Position numbers and translations under genes: made by a program. The notes below the pieces were generated by a model, which saw only the letters and a list, made by a program, of their open reading frames with translations, was not told the DNA's origin and made no database searches. A DNA stretch of 64,000 bases, from positions 1-64,000 of the forward strand of contig JAHDBD010000003.1 of the NCBI GenBank assembly GCA_020630575.1, read 5' to 3'. The stretch comes from Bernardetia sp. (GTDB lineage: Bacteria; Bacteroidota; Bacteroidia; Cytophagales; Bernardetiaceae). Below are positions 1-9,547 of the stretch, in pieces. Each line of letters opens with the position of its first letter. Within the stretch, counting starts at the first letter, position 1.

Positions 1-157
1 TACCCAGCCATTTTTTGGATTTAATTTGATAGCATTTTGTCTAAAAAAAGTGCTGGTTATTACCTATTCATCAAAATAAAAGCTAAGACAGTCTAACAAA
101 AATAGTTAGTTTTACGAATAAACCTTTTTTTTAGATAAAAATAGACTACTACTTTTA

Positions 158-775
158 ATGATTTACGCCTATATTCGTGTCAGCACTGACCGACAAACCA
201 ACGAAAACCAACGCTTTGAAATTGAAAATTATGCTAAACGCCACCAATTTATTATTGATGAATGGGTAGAAGAAACGATTAGTTCTACCAAAAAATTAGA
301 AGTCCGTAAACTCAATGATATTCTATTAAATTTGAATGAAGGCGATAAACTTGTCGTAAGCGAACTTTCTCGTTTGGGTAGAAATCTGATGCAAATAATG
401 AGTATTTTGAATCTTTGTATGGAAAAAGAAGTCAAAATTTGTGCAATCAAAGAAAACTACGAATTAGGCAACGATATAAGCGCAAAAGTTTTGGCATTTG
501 CCTTTGGACTTTCTGCTGAAATAGAACGAAATCTAATTTCACAACGCACTAAAGAAGCGTTAGCACGAAGAAAAGCAGAAGGTGCAATTTTGGGACGACC
601 AAAAGGAAGTAAATCAAAAAAACTCAAACTCTCTGGAAAAGAAGAAAAAATTAGAGAGCTTTTAGAAAAACGAGTTTCTGTAAGTGCTATAGGACGAATT
701 TTGGGTGTACATCGCATTACAGTAACTGATTATATTCAAAAAAAGAATATTCGTGTAAAAAATAAATTAAAATAA
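158..775 (+). CDS. Serine recombinase (resolvase/invertase family)
   Basis: A small site-specific serine recombinase that would cut and rejoin DNA at paired sites. The N-terminal resolvase fold begins with YIRVSTDRQ, placing the probable nucleophile at Ser9. A conserved SELSRLGRN segment lies near residues 69-77, followed by a long helix with EIERNLISQRTKEAL. The C-terminal part (about 150-200) holds a basic linker (GRPKGSK) and a helix-turn-helix (SVSAIGRILGVHRITVTDYI). At 205 residues it has the normal length of Hin/Mpi-type invertases and resolvases and looks intact. It sits 44 bp before the PLD/SNF2 helicase on the same strand. No inverted-repeat pair that could be its target was recognised nearby, so whether it inverts, resolves or mobilises DNA is unknown. 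Confidence 0.93.
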   Translation: MIYAYIRVSTDRQTNENQRFEIENYAKRHQFIIDEWVEETISSTKKLEVRKLNDILLNLNEGDKLVVSELSRLGRNLMQIMSILNLCMEKEVKICAIKENYELGNDISAKVLAFAFGLSAEIERNLISQRTKEALARRKAEGAILGRPKGSKSKKLKLSGKEEKIRELLEKRVSVSAIGRILGVHRITVTDYIQKKNIRVKNKLK

Positions 776-819
776 TATATTAGCAAATCATTTGCTAAAT
801 TCAGTATAATACAATTACC

Positions 820-3800
820 ATGTCCAACTTCATTACCAATTCCAGCGACGGAAAATCAATGCAAACTCGTTTGCAAAAACTTATTCCTGTTAGCCAAGAA
901 CTCAAATTTTTGGTTGGTTTTTTTTATTTTTCGGGTTGGCAAGAGATTTATAATTACCTACAATCCAATACAGAAATCAACCTTAAAGTTTTGGTCGGAC
1001 TTAGTGTTGATAAGACTGTTTCAGGAACGCTAATAGAAGTTGGTAATTTTCAAGAAAATCAAAGTAGAGAAGAAGTCTTTTCAGATTTTATAACATCACT
1101 AGGAAAAGCTCTCAACCATTTGGATATGGACACCGAAATTTTTCACGACCAGTTTGATTTTTTTATAAAATTAATAGAAGAAGGTCGTTTAGAGATTCGC
1201 AAGACACAAAAACCCAATCACGCCAAAATCTATCTTTTTGCTTACAACACAGCAAAAGCAGACGAAACTGAAAAAAAAGGACAGCTCATAACAGGAAGCA
1301 GCAACCTAACAAAAGCAGGTTTGCAAGGACAAGAAGAGTTTAATGTAGAAATAAAAGATTACGGTTTTGAGGAAGCTGAAAAGTATTTTGATGAGCGTTG
1401 GGAGATTGCCGATTCTATCACAGAGCTAGAAGAAGATAGAAATATATTGATTCAATTTCTCAAAAATCAAACACAGGCAGCACTTATTACACCTTTTGAA
1501 GCCTACGTTTATATTCTCAAAACGTATCTTGATTTGCACGAAATAAAAAAAGTTGGTAATTATTTGGATAGGCTTTTAAAAGATGCAGGTTTTCAAAACT
1601 ATTCCTATCAAAAAGATGCCGTCGGTCAGGCTCTACATGTTCTTGAAGAACACAATGGAGTTATCATTGCCGATGTAGTAGGGTTGGGAAAGTCAGTTAT
1701 TGCTTCTTTGATAGCCAAACAGTTGCGTAAACGAGGTCTTATTTTGTGTCCCCCTGGGCTTATGGGAAATGCTCAACAACAAACAGGTTGGCACGAATAC
1801 AAACATCTTTTTCAGTTATATGATTGGGATATTGAGAGTGTTGGAAAGGTAGAAGAAATTGCAAAAACCATCGAAGACCAAAATTATGATGTCATTATTG
1901 TTGATGAGGCGCACCGTTTCAGAAATCAAGATACAGAAATGTATGAGGCTTTGGCAACAATTTGTAAAGCAAAACAGGTTATTTTACTGACTGCAACACC
2001 TTTCAATAACTCGCCTGCTGATATTTTTTCATTGCTCAAACTTTTCATTATCCCAGGGCAATCAAGCCTGAGTATAGAAAACGATTTGGAAGCACTTTTC
2101 AAAAGTTATGAGTATCGTTTCAAACGACTTTCTGATATTTTAAAGGATTATAATTCGGAAGATGACAAAAAACGAAAACGAGTAGAGAAAATTTACAAAG
2201 ATATTTTTAAGAGTAAACCTCCTATAAATGTTTCTTTGGTCAGAAATGAAGTCAAATTTATTGCAACGCAAATCAAAGACACCATTAAAGATGTTACGAT
2301 TCGCAGAAATAGAATTGATTTAAAACAAGATGTTACATACAGTAAAGAAATTATCAATCTTTCAGAAGTAGAAGACCCAAAAGAGATTTTTTATGAATTG
2401 AGTGAGCAGCAATCAATGTTTTATGATAAAGTAATTCATACTTATTTTGGCGAAAATGGACAGTTTACAGGCGCAATTTATCGTCCGAGTCAATACGAAA
2501 CTGAGCAAAAAGAGGAAGAGAAAAAAAGTGAAGAAGAAAACCGAATTTTCCAACAGCAAAATAACTTATATGGTTTTATGCGTCGTTTGTTGGTAAAGCG
2601 TTTTGAGAGTTCGTTTGGTTCATTTGAAAGAAGTATTGAACGTTTTTTGAAAGTTAATAAAATGGTAAAATCTTTTATTGAGCATTCAGATAAATATATT
2701 TTGGATAGAAAAGTGATTGAAGGAATTTATAATGAAGAAGCAGGAGAAGATGATTTTGTATCCGAACAAATAGAAAAAGCATTACAAGAATTTGAGAAAA
2801 ACGCAGAAAATAAAACTTCTCCAAAACACACTACAATTTATGAAGTAGATAAATTTAAGTTTAAAGAAAAGTTCTTGCAAGATATTGAAAATGATATTGC
2901 ACTTTTTGAAACGATTCAAAAGGAAATTTCAGATTTAGATTTAATCCAAAATGACCCAAAACGCAAAAAAATAGTAGAAACGATAAAGGAAGTTTTGAAA
3001 AAATCTAAAGAGTCAAATACACCAAAAAGAAAGGTAATTCTCTTTACAGAATATACTGATACAGTTAGGCATTTGGAAGAGTATTTTTCAAAAGAATTTG
3101 CAGGAAGAGTTTTATTTTGTGATGGCAGTTTATCTAAGAAAACACAACTAGAACTCAACACTAATTTTAATGCAAAGTATAAAGATAAAGAAGGAAAACA
3201 GGAAGATGATTTTGATGTTTTGGTAACGAGTGACAAACTTTCAGAAGGTTTCAATCTCAACCGAGCAGGTCTGATTATCAATTATGATATTCCTTGGAAT
3301 CCGACACGAGTTATTCAAAGGGTTGGACGTATCAACCGAATAGGAACAAAAGTTTTTGATACACTTTATATTTACAATTTTTTTCCTACACTTCAAGGGG
3401 CAAGTATCGTAAAAAGTAGGGAAATTGCAGCCCAAAAAATGTTTTTGATTCATAATGCACTTGGCGAAGATGCCAAAATTTTTGATGCCTCAGAAGAGCC
3501 TTCTGCCAGTTCGCTTTTTAATAAAATTGGAAAGTATCAAGAAGATGAGGAAATAAGTATTGATACTTTTGTAAGAAATGAATTTGCAACTATTAAAGAA
3601 AACTATCCAGAAGTTCTTGAAAGAATTAATAATTTTCCGAATCGCATCAAAACAGCTAAATTTTTTGAAGAGGAAAATACACTTGTTTTGAGAAAAAAAG
3701 GAACAAGCATTTTTCCTTTGGTTGTGGATAAAGATAAAAATACAGAACGAAAAACATTCGAACAGATAATTCCTTTGGTAAAATGTACCATCGAAACTCC

Positions 3801-4212
3801 AGCTCAACCACTAAGTAAAGCCTTTTGGAAAAACTATGAGGAAGCTAAAAATTATGCTCCCAAAAGTAGAAGACCAAGTCCACAAATTTCTATCGAACAG
3901 CAAGCCTTAAATAGTCTCAAAACACTTTCAAAAAAATATAAAGAAAAATTAAATTCAGCTCAATTAGAATTTATAAGTACACTTATTCAAGATCTGAGAA
4001 ATTATAAAACACTTCCTACTTACACACTGCGTAGATTTGTTTTAGCAAACGACAGCCAGAAAAGCGTCAAAACAACAATTGAAAGTATTGAAGAGGTTCG
4101 TCGCCGTTTAGGTAATAATTACTTAGAAATAATCTTAAGCCGAGCTCAGAATCTTGAGCAAGATATTATTATTTCTGTAGAAAATCAGATGAAAAAGGAG
4201 AGGTTAATTTGA
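820..4212 (+). CDS. PLD-nuclease / SNF2-type helicase fusion, candidate defence protein
   Basis: A large two-part enzyme. Residues 1-200 form a phospholipase D-like domain with one HxK motif (NHAKIYLF, H134/K136) and the downstream GSSNLT (159-164), as in PLD-family nucleases. A superfamily 2 helicase follows: Walker A ADVVGLGKS (284-292), DEAH (362-365), and motif VI QRVGRINRIG near 832-841. The C-terminal 250 residues are unassigned. PLD/SNF2 fusions occur in bacterial defence islands. The setting here (recombinase on one side, CRISPR array 14 bp after the stop) fits an antiviral or anti-plasmid role, but that is inference. No partner gene such as a methyltransferase is present, so a known multi-gene system cannot be named. 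The reading frame is intact. Confidence 0.88.
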   Translation: MSNFITNSSDGKSMQTRLQKLIPVSQELKFLVGFFYFSGWQEIYNYLQSNTEINLKVLVGLSVDKTVSGTLIEVGNFQENQSREEVFSDFITSLGKALNHLDMDTEIFHDQFDFFIKLIEEGRLEIRKTQKPNHAKIYLFAYNTAKADETEKKGQLITGSSNLTKAGLQGQEEFNVEIKDYGFEEAEKYFDERWEIADSITELEEDRNILIQFLKNQTQAALITPFEAYVYILKTYLDLHEIKKVGNYLDRLLKDAGFQNYSYQKDAVGQALHVLEEHNGVIIADVVGLGKSVIASLIAKQLRKRGLILCPPGLMGNAQQQTGWHEYKHLFQLYDWDIESVGKVEEIAKTIEDQNYDVIIVDEAHRFRNQDTEMYEALATICKAKQVILLTATPFNNSPADIFSLLKLFIIPGQSSLSIENDLEALFKSYEYRFKRLSDILKDYNSEDDKKRKRVEKIYKDIFKSKPPINVSLVRNEVKFIATQIKDTIKDVTIRRNRIDLKQDVTYSKEIINLSEVEDPKEIFYELSEQQSMFYDKVIHTYFGENGQFTGAIYRPSQYETEQKEEEKKSEEENRIFQQQNNLYGFMRRLLVKRFESSFGSFERSIERFLKVNKMVKSFIEHSDKYILDRKVIEGIYNEEAGEDDFVSEQIEKALQEFEKNAENKTSPKHTTIYEVDKFKFKEKFLQDIENDIALFETIQKEISDLDLIQNDPKRKKIVETIKEVLKKSKESNTPKRKVILFTEYTDTVRHLEEYFSKEFAGRVLFCDGSLSKKTQLELNTNFNAKYKDKEGKQEDDFDVLVTSDKLSEGFNLNRAGLIINYDIPWNPTRVIQRVGRINRIGTKVFDTLYIYNFFPTLQGASIVKSREIAAQKMFLIHNALGEDAKIFDASEEPSASSLFNKIGKYQEDEEISIDTFVRNEFATIKENYPEVLERINNFPNRIKTAKFFEEENTLVLRKKGTSIFPLVVDKDKNTERKTFEQIIPLVKCTIETPAQPLSKAFWKNYEEAKNYAPKSRRPSPQISIEQQALNSLKTLSKKYKEKLNSAQLEFISTLIQDLRNYKTLPTYTLRRFVLANDSQKSVKTTIESIEEVRRRLGNNYLEIILSRAQNLEQDIIISVENQMKKERLI

Positions 4213-4226
4213 GTGAAAACAGCAGC

Positions 4227-7041
4227 GTTTCAATACCACAATGGCTACGATTAATTAGCAAGCAGGATTTGACTATGCAAAAGAAATTTTGGGGTTTCAA
4301 TACCACAATGGCTACGATTAATTCAATGTAAAATCTTGCCTTGTCAGTCTGATATGTCAAGTTTCAATACCACAATGGCTACGATTAATTTTCTAAAAAT
4401 AAAAATAATTATTTCCCCAAGTAGCAAGTTTCAATACCACAATGGCTACGATTAATTAATATGAAACGAATACTTACAGACCTTTATTTTGAGTTTCAAT
4501 ACCACAATGGCTACGATTAATTATTACTGAGAAAAACGGTAATACATTGAAATTCACTGTTTCAATACCACAATGGCTACGATTAATTCCAGTTCTTTGC
4601 AGGGTTACACGTTCCTAGTATTTTGTTTCAATACCACAATGGCTACGATTAATTTTCTAAAAATAAAAATAATTATTTCCCCAAGTAGCAAGTTTCAATA
4701 CCACAATGGCTACGATTAATTAAGGGGATACTCTAAAGACAAAAGAAGTCTTTATTGTGTTTCAATACCACAATGGCTACGATTAATTAAAACTACCCAA
4801 ATGTAAAGTTATTCCTTCAATATTTGTTTCAATACCACAATGGCTACGATTAATTAAATTATGCAAATAGAAATCAAAGATACATTTTGTAAGTTTCAAT
4901 ACCACAATGGCTACGATTAATTAAATCTCATATATTTTAATTGTTTCACATAGTTTGGTGTTTCAATACCACAATGGCTACGATTAATTTCGATATCAAT
5001 CCAAATGATGATGATTTGATTGAAAGCGTTTCAATACCACAATGGCTACGATTAATTCGTAGTCCCAATTACCGTACAAAAGCCTTTGTTTAGGTTTCAA
5101 TACCACAATGGCTACGATTAATTCCAGTTCTTTGCAGGGTTACACGTTCCTAGTATTTTGTTTCAATACCACAATGGCTACGATTAATTAAGGGGATACT
5201 CTAAAGACAAAAGAAGTCTTTATTGTGTTTCAATACCACAATGGCTACGATTAATTGATATTACGATTGTGGATGAGTACTGTTCTAAAGAGTTTCAATA
5301 CCACAATGGCTACGATTAATTTAATATAGACTTCACAATAAAAGCTAGTAGAGTGAGGTTTCAATACCACAATGGCTACGATTAATTTGATGAAATGATA
5401 CCGACAATGATTGATGATCCGAAGTTTCAATACCACAATGGCTACGATTAATTTACAGACGAAACGGAACGATTAGCAAAAGAGAAAGAAAGTTTCAATA
5501 CCACAATGGCTACGATTAATTAAGTGTAAAAATTATAGACTGTTCACACGTTTATAAGTTTCAATACCACAATGGCTACGATTAATTCTCTTATTTGACC
5601 CACTTCATTAAAAGTTGAGAATAAGTTTCAATACCACAATGGCTACGATTAATTACTGTCTTTTACCCATTTCTTTACCATCTTCATAGTGTTTCAATAC
5701 CACAATGGCTACGATTAATTTGACCAAGCTGAGCTAGATGCAGAAATTGCCAATATGTTTTAATACCACAATGGCTACGATTAATTAACAACCAAGTAGT
5801 AAATACTATACAAGTAACTTATAAGTTTCAATACCACAATGGCTACGATTAATTAATTTCAGCATCTTGGTATAGCTCTCTTTTTCTCGTGTTTCAATAC
5901 CACAATGGCTACGATTAATTCAAGTGTTGAAATTGAGGCAGGAATAGCTGTCAGAAGTTTCAATACCACAATGGCTACGATTAATTCAGAGCAAGTATTG
6001 GAAGCTACAATTGAATTTGGCGAGTTTCAATACCACAATGGCTACGATTAATTTATGCAGCATATACACTCCACGCAATTATATTTTTTGTGTTTCAATA
6101 CCACAATGGCTACGATTAATTTCGGTTTTGGCTGAATTTTCATCTATTATAACAGAGTTTCAATACCACAATGGCTACGATTAATTTACATGGCTTGAAG
6201 GCTATCCTTTTGATTTGGTTATGTTTCAATACCACAATGGCTACGATTAATTTTCAAATCATTGAAAACGAAAATCTAAAAAAGTACGACGTTTCAATAC
6301 CACAATGGCTACGATTAATTCATATTTCAAAGAAAAAAAACACCAATTTCAATAAGTTTCAATACCACAATGGCTACGATTAATTTTCAAATCATTGAAA
6401 ACGAAAATCTAAAAAAGTACGACGTTTCAATACCACAATGGCTACGATTAATTAATTTTTAGGCAGTAGAGGCGATGACGTTTTGATTAGTTTCAATACC
6501 ACAATGGCTACGATTAATTCTTATGAGCAATTCAAAATTATTAAAGAAAATCCGAAGTTTCAATACCACAATGGCTACGATTAATTATCTGACAGTCAAA
6601 ATATCAAGTCTTGCCAAAACGAGGTTTCAATACCACAATGGCTACGATTAATTACAGCAAGCAGGTTTTGACTATGCAAAAGAACTTGTGTTTCAATACC
6701 ACAATGGCTACGATTAATTCTGATTTTGTAACTCAAATTTCTATTGGAGAATCTAGTTTCAATACCGCAATGGCTACGATTAATTGAGCAACTTTACAGG
6801 CTCTATTACGGCAGTCGTAACGTTTCAATACCAAAATGGCTACGATTAATTGTGTCAGCTAGGTGGAATTTTCACAATCGATAACTGGTTTCAATACCAA
6901 AATGGCTACGATTAATTTACATTACCTCAAATGGTTCACGCTTGGACAATGTGGTTTCAATACCAAAATGGTTACGATTAATTCTCCATACGTCAAAGAG
7001 CATTTTTTTTGGTTTCAATTCCAAAACGGCTACGACTAGCT
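4227..7041. CRISPR. Type I-B CRISPR array, 43 repeats and 42 spacers
   Basis: The repeat is 30 bp, beginning GTTTCAATACC and ending CTACGATTAATT on the plus strand. Spacers are 35-38 bp, except the last at 28 bp (6984-7011). I placed repeats at 4227, 4294, 4361, 4428, 4493 and so on to 7012. All repeats from 4227 to 6690 are identical except the one at 5757 (C5 to T). From 6756 onward they decay stepwise: one change at 6756, 6822 and 6888, two at 6954, six at 7012. The minus strand ends in ATTGAAAC, the usual 5' handle of I-B crRNAs. A GCCA-TTG-TGGT hairpin is complete only in minus-strand RNA, where it includes a G-U pair. Minus-strand transcription is therefore preferred, although decay at the 7041 end argues for the opposite polarity. 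Spacers 3/7, 6/14, 8/15 and 31/33 are identical pairs. Confidence 0.99.
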
Positions 7042-7102
7042 TTCTCTACTTCTAAATTCAGAAAAAAAACTAGGGATTACAAATAAAATTTTGGTTTTAG
7101 TG
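7042..7102 (-). promoter_or_regulatory. Possible CRISPR leader (minus-strand reading)
   Basis: A 61-bp AT-rich stretch lies between the last degenerate repeat and the terminator of the cas operon. If the array is read from the minus strand, its promoter and leader must lie here, because the next bases are the terminator and cas7. No convincing promoter boxes could be picked out. The other flank of the array has no room for a leader outside the helicase reading frame. Confidence 0.35.
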
Positions 7103-7103
7103 T

Positions 7104-7141
7104 AAAAACCTTCAAAAGAAACATTTCCTTTGAAGGTTTTT
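7104..7141 (-). terminator. Terminator after cas7
   Basis: A perfect 13-bp inverted repeat, AAAAACCTTCAAA and TTTGAAGGTTTTT, with a 12-nt loop. It begins 8 bp after the cas7 stop in the direction of transcription. It has A/T tracts on both sides and could work in either direction, which would separate cas transcription from array transcription. Confidence 0.85.
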
Positions 7142-7148
7142 GAGTAGC

Positions 7149-8204
7149 TTATTGGTTTTCGTAATCAAAGGCATTCATTAGCTCAATCAATTTTTGTTCT
7201 GCCTCTTCTAGCGCAGTAGCCGTAGCTTCCACACCCAAAATATAACCCTTTGCAGGTAGTGCAACGAAAGTATCTGTTTCAGAAATAGATGTATCAATGA
7301 TAGGTTTAGCTTTTCGTTCTTCTATCAAATCAGCTCGTATGGCTGCTGCAATTCGGTTGGCATTCTGACTAACACAAATCGCCAATGTTTCCATCAATGA
7401 AAATGTACGAGATTGATTAGATGTAATTCTCCAATTTATCAACGCCTTTGCAAGCGCAGGAATAATTTGTTCTCGTTTTTCTTTTGGACAAACCAAACAC
7501 GTACCGAAAGCATTTTTAGTTTCTTTCCAACCGTTTTCTTTTAGTTTTTCGGTTACTTCTTTTGTCATTTCGGGTTCGGTCTGATTGAGAGAAACACAAA
7601 ATAAAGTTCGTAAATCTATTGCAATATCATAGACAAATAAACCTCCTGTTCGTTTTTGGTCTTGTAAAAACTTTCGTGCAGGTAGCGTTCTTTGATTGCT
7701 TTCCAAAAACTCTTGGATTTGCTCATCAGACATAACCTCTCCTTTTTCATCTTTTACAACTACTTTGTGTATTCCGTGATGGCTACTTCTATCAAAAGTC
7801 ATGTTTTCTTTGTGCAGATTAGAAAGCGATGCATGCAAAGGACGCATAGCAGAAATAGACAACGGACTTCTTCTTTTTATAGGAATTGATTTTTGTGCTG
7901 CACTCATCCAACCTCCCAAAAGTTGGTCAGTATAGGCAGGGTTTGCCATTGATAAGGCTTCTTTTTCACTTATTTTTCCTTTGCCTTTTTCAGTATTGAC
8001 TTCATAATTAAAAATAACAGGGGCTATTTTTTCATTTAGCTCATTCAGAGCCTCTTCTATAATCGAACGCTTTACTTGTTGTCCACTTGAAAAAGCAACA
8101 GAACCTCCATGTACAGGGTCGTAGTATGTTTTTTGTCCATCAGTAACCGAAAAAACAGAATAATCAACGTGGCGTAAAGCTCTTAAATAAATATATGGTG
8201 TCAT
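7149..8204 (-). CDS. cas7: Cas7 (DevR/Cst2 family), Cascade backbone subunit
   Basis: Cas7 polymerises along the crRNA spacer to form the Cascade backbone. The N-terminus (residues 1-50, YLRALRHVDYSVFSV then GQQVKRSIIEEAL) and the later segment SNQSRTFSLMETLAI are typical of the DevR/Cst2 group of type I-B Cas7 proteins. At 351 residues it is of usual size. It is the last gene of the cas operon, 39 bp after cas8, and is followed by a strong hairpin terminator. The reading frame is intact. Assignment to I-B rests on family resemblance and on the repeat type, not on a profile search. Confidence 0.9.
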   Translation of the reverse strand: MTPYIYLRALRHVDYSVFSVTDGQKTYYDPVHGGSVAFSSGQQVKRSIIEEALNELNEKIAPVIFNYEVNTEKGKGKISEKEALSMANPAYTDQLLGGWMSAAQKSIPIKRRSPLSISAMRPLHASLSNLHKENMTFDRSSHHGIHKVVVKDEKGEVMSDEQIQEFLESNQRTLPARKFLQDQKRTGGLFVYDIAIDLRTLFCVSLNQTEPEMTKEVTEKLKENGWKETKNAFGTCLVCPKEKREQIIPALAKALINWRITSNQSRTFSLMETLAICVSQNANRIAAAIRADLIEERKAKPIIDTSISETDTFVALPAKGYILGVEATATALEEAEQKLIELMNAFDYENQ

Positions 8205-8243
8205 AGTTTTTTTTGTTTTGAGAATTGAGAATAAAGAAAGGTT

Positions 8244-9542
8244 TTATTTTTTAGCGATTGTATATTGAAGTTTTAATAGAATTAAGAAACGAGTAAAATT
8301 ATCTTTTCCAAGTTTGTTTACTGGCTCTATTAATTTACCTAGTTTTTCAGCTTCATCTTTGTTTGCTTCTTGGATAACATCTAACAATTTATCAAGAAAA
8401 CTATCAGCCGATTTAGTTTCCAAAAGCTGTTTCAAGGCTTGAGCTTTTCCTGTTTTCATGCGCTCGTTGTTGGATTCGTATTCCAAAAAAAGCTGTACAA
8501 TTTCTTTTGATAGTTCGTGTAATTGTTCGTTGTTTAACATAGCTAATATCCAAGTTATATAGGTTTGAAATGAAACGACTTGTAGCTCATCGTTTGGTTT
8601 ATAAGAAATATCTTTATCTTTTTTCCAAGTCAATTCCTTGACAAAACGAGGTTCGAAGGCTCTAATTCCTATCGCTCCACGCTGAACAGCTAGATAAAAA
8701 CTGTTTTTAGTTGCAAAGATTTCTTCAATCGTAGCAGCATTTTTTAAGTATTGATTTTCTCCAAAAAGCTCTTTATACATCGCAATAAGACGGTTTGCTT
8801 TTGATAAGAAAATAGGAATAAAACCAATCGTTTGATTTGTATTTCCAAGACTGAACACATAGGCAAGTAATTGATTATTTGGAAACTGCTGCGCCAAACT
8901 AAAAATTATTTTTACCCAGTTTTGAGTAGTAATTTCGTTTACTCCTTTTTTTGTATCAAAAGGATTGAAATTAGCCAAAGGTGTTTCTTCAAGGAAATAT
9001 TTATTGAAAGCATGAGCCAGCCATTGACCATTCCATGTATCAATTTGATTAGGTCGTAATTTGGGGTCTTCTTCCAAAAAATTCCTATAATATTGCCAAC
9101 CTTCAAATAAAGTCATCAAAATTTTAGGTTCATTGATATACATCGAATACCCTCCTTTTATTCCAATTCCAAAACCTCCTCCAATCCAAGAAGCATAAAT
9201 CTCCTCTTCTTCAAATGTGATAGAAAGATTAGAAACCTGCCCAGAAGTAGTAGCCAAAATATTACTAGAAGGATAACCAATAGCGACACTTGCATCAGTT
9301 TCTCCTTCTGCTATTTTGGTAATTAACTTTTGTAGCTTTTCGGCTCGCTCTTCTTTATTGGGTGGTTGTCCTTTTTTCATTCCTTGCACCAAAGGCGAAT
9401 TAGTTATCCATTGTAAATATTTTTCGTGGTCGTAAAAGATTGGAAAAAAAATTTCTTCAAAAAATTCTTTAGCAGAATAATCTGTATTTTTTTCCTCATT
9501 ATAAACCTTCAAAAAAGATGTTCCTATTGATGATGCTATCAT
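8244..9542 (-). CDS. cas8: Probable Cas8-type large subunit of Cascade
   Basis: A 432-residue protein between cas3 and cas7, with 5 bp to cas3 upstream. Position and size match the large subunit that recognises the PAM and recruits Cas3. Recognisable features are few: a glycine-rich segment GGGFGIGIKGGYSMYIN near residues 126-142 and a helical C-terminal half, which could carry the small-subunit (Cas11-like) function. I do not see clear zinc-binding cysteines. Cas8 proteins diverge very fast, so the call depends mainly on context and on the glycine-rich segment. The exact Cas8 subfamily cannot be settled from sequence inspection. Confidence 0.75.
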   Translation of the reverse strand: MIASSIGTSFLKVYNEEKNTDYSAKEFFEEIFFPIFYDHEKYLQWITNSPLVQGMKKGQPPNKEERAEKLQKLITKIAEGETDASVAIGYPSSNILATTSGQVSNLSITFEEEEIYASWIGGGFGIGIKGGYSMYINEPKILMTLFEGWQYYRNFLEEDPKLRPNQIDTWNGQWLAHAFNKYFLEETPLANFNPFDTKKGVNEITTQNWVKIIFSLAQQFPNNQLLAYVFSLGNTNQTIGFIPIFLSKANRLIAMYKELFGENQYLKNAATIEEIFATKNSFYLAVQRGAIGIRAFEPRFVKELTWKKDKDISYKPNDELQVVSFQTYITWILAMLNNEQLHELSKEIVQLFLEYESNNERMKTGKAQALKQLLETKSADSFLDKLLDVIQEANKDEAEKLGKLIEPVNKLGKDNFTRFLILLKLQYTIAKK

Positions 9543-9547
9543 AATTT

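Noticed and set aside
1..157. Possible invertible promoter before the serine recombinase
   Set aside because: No inverted-repeat pair could be found in the 157 bases available.
4169..6383. Open frames inside the CRISPR array (4169-4360, 5251-5436, 6171-6383)
   Set aside because: They are read through the repeat units themselves (peptides such as LIVAIVVLK repeat once per unit) and do not represent genes.
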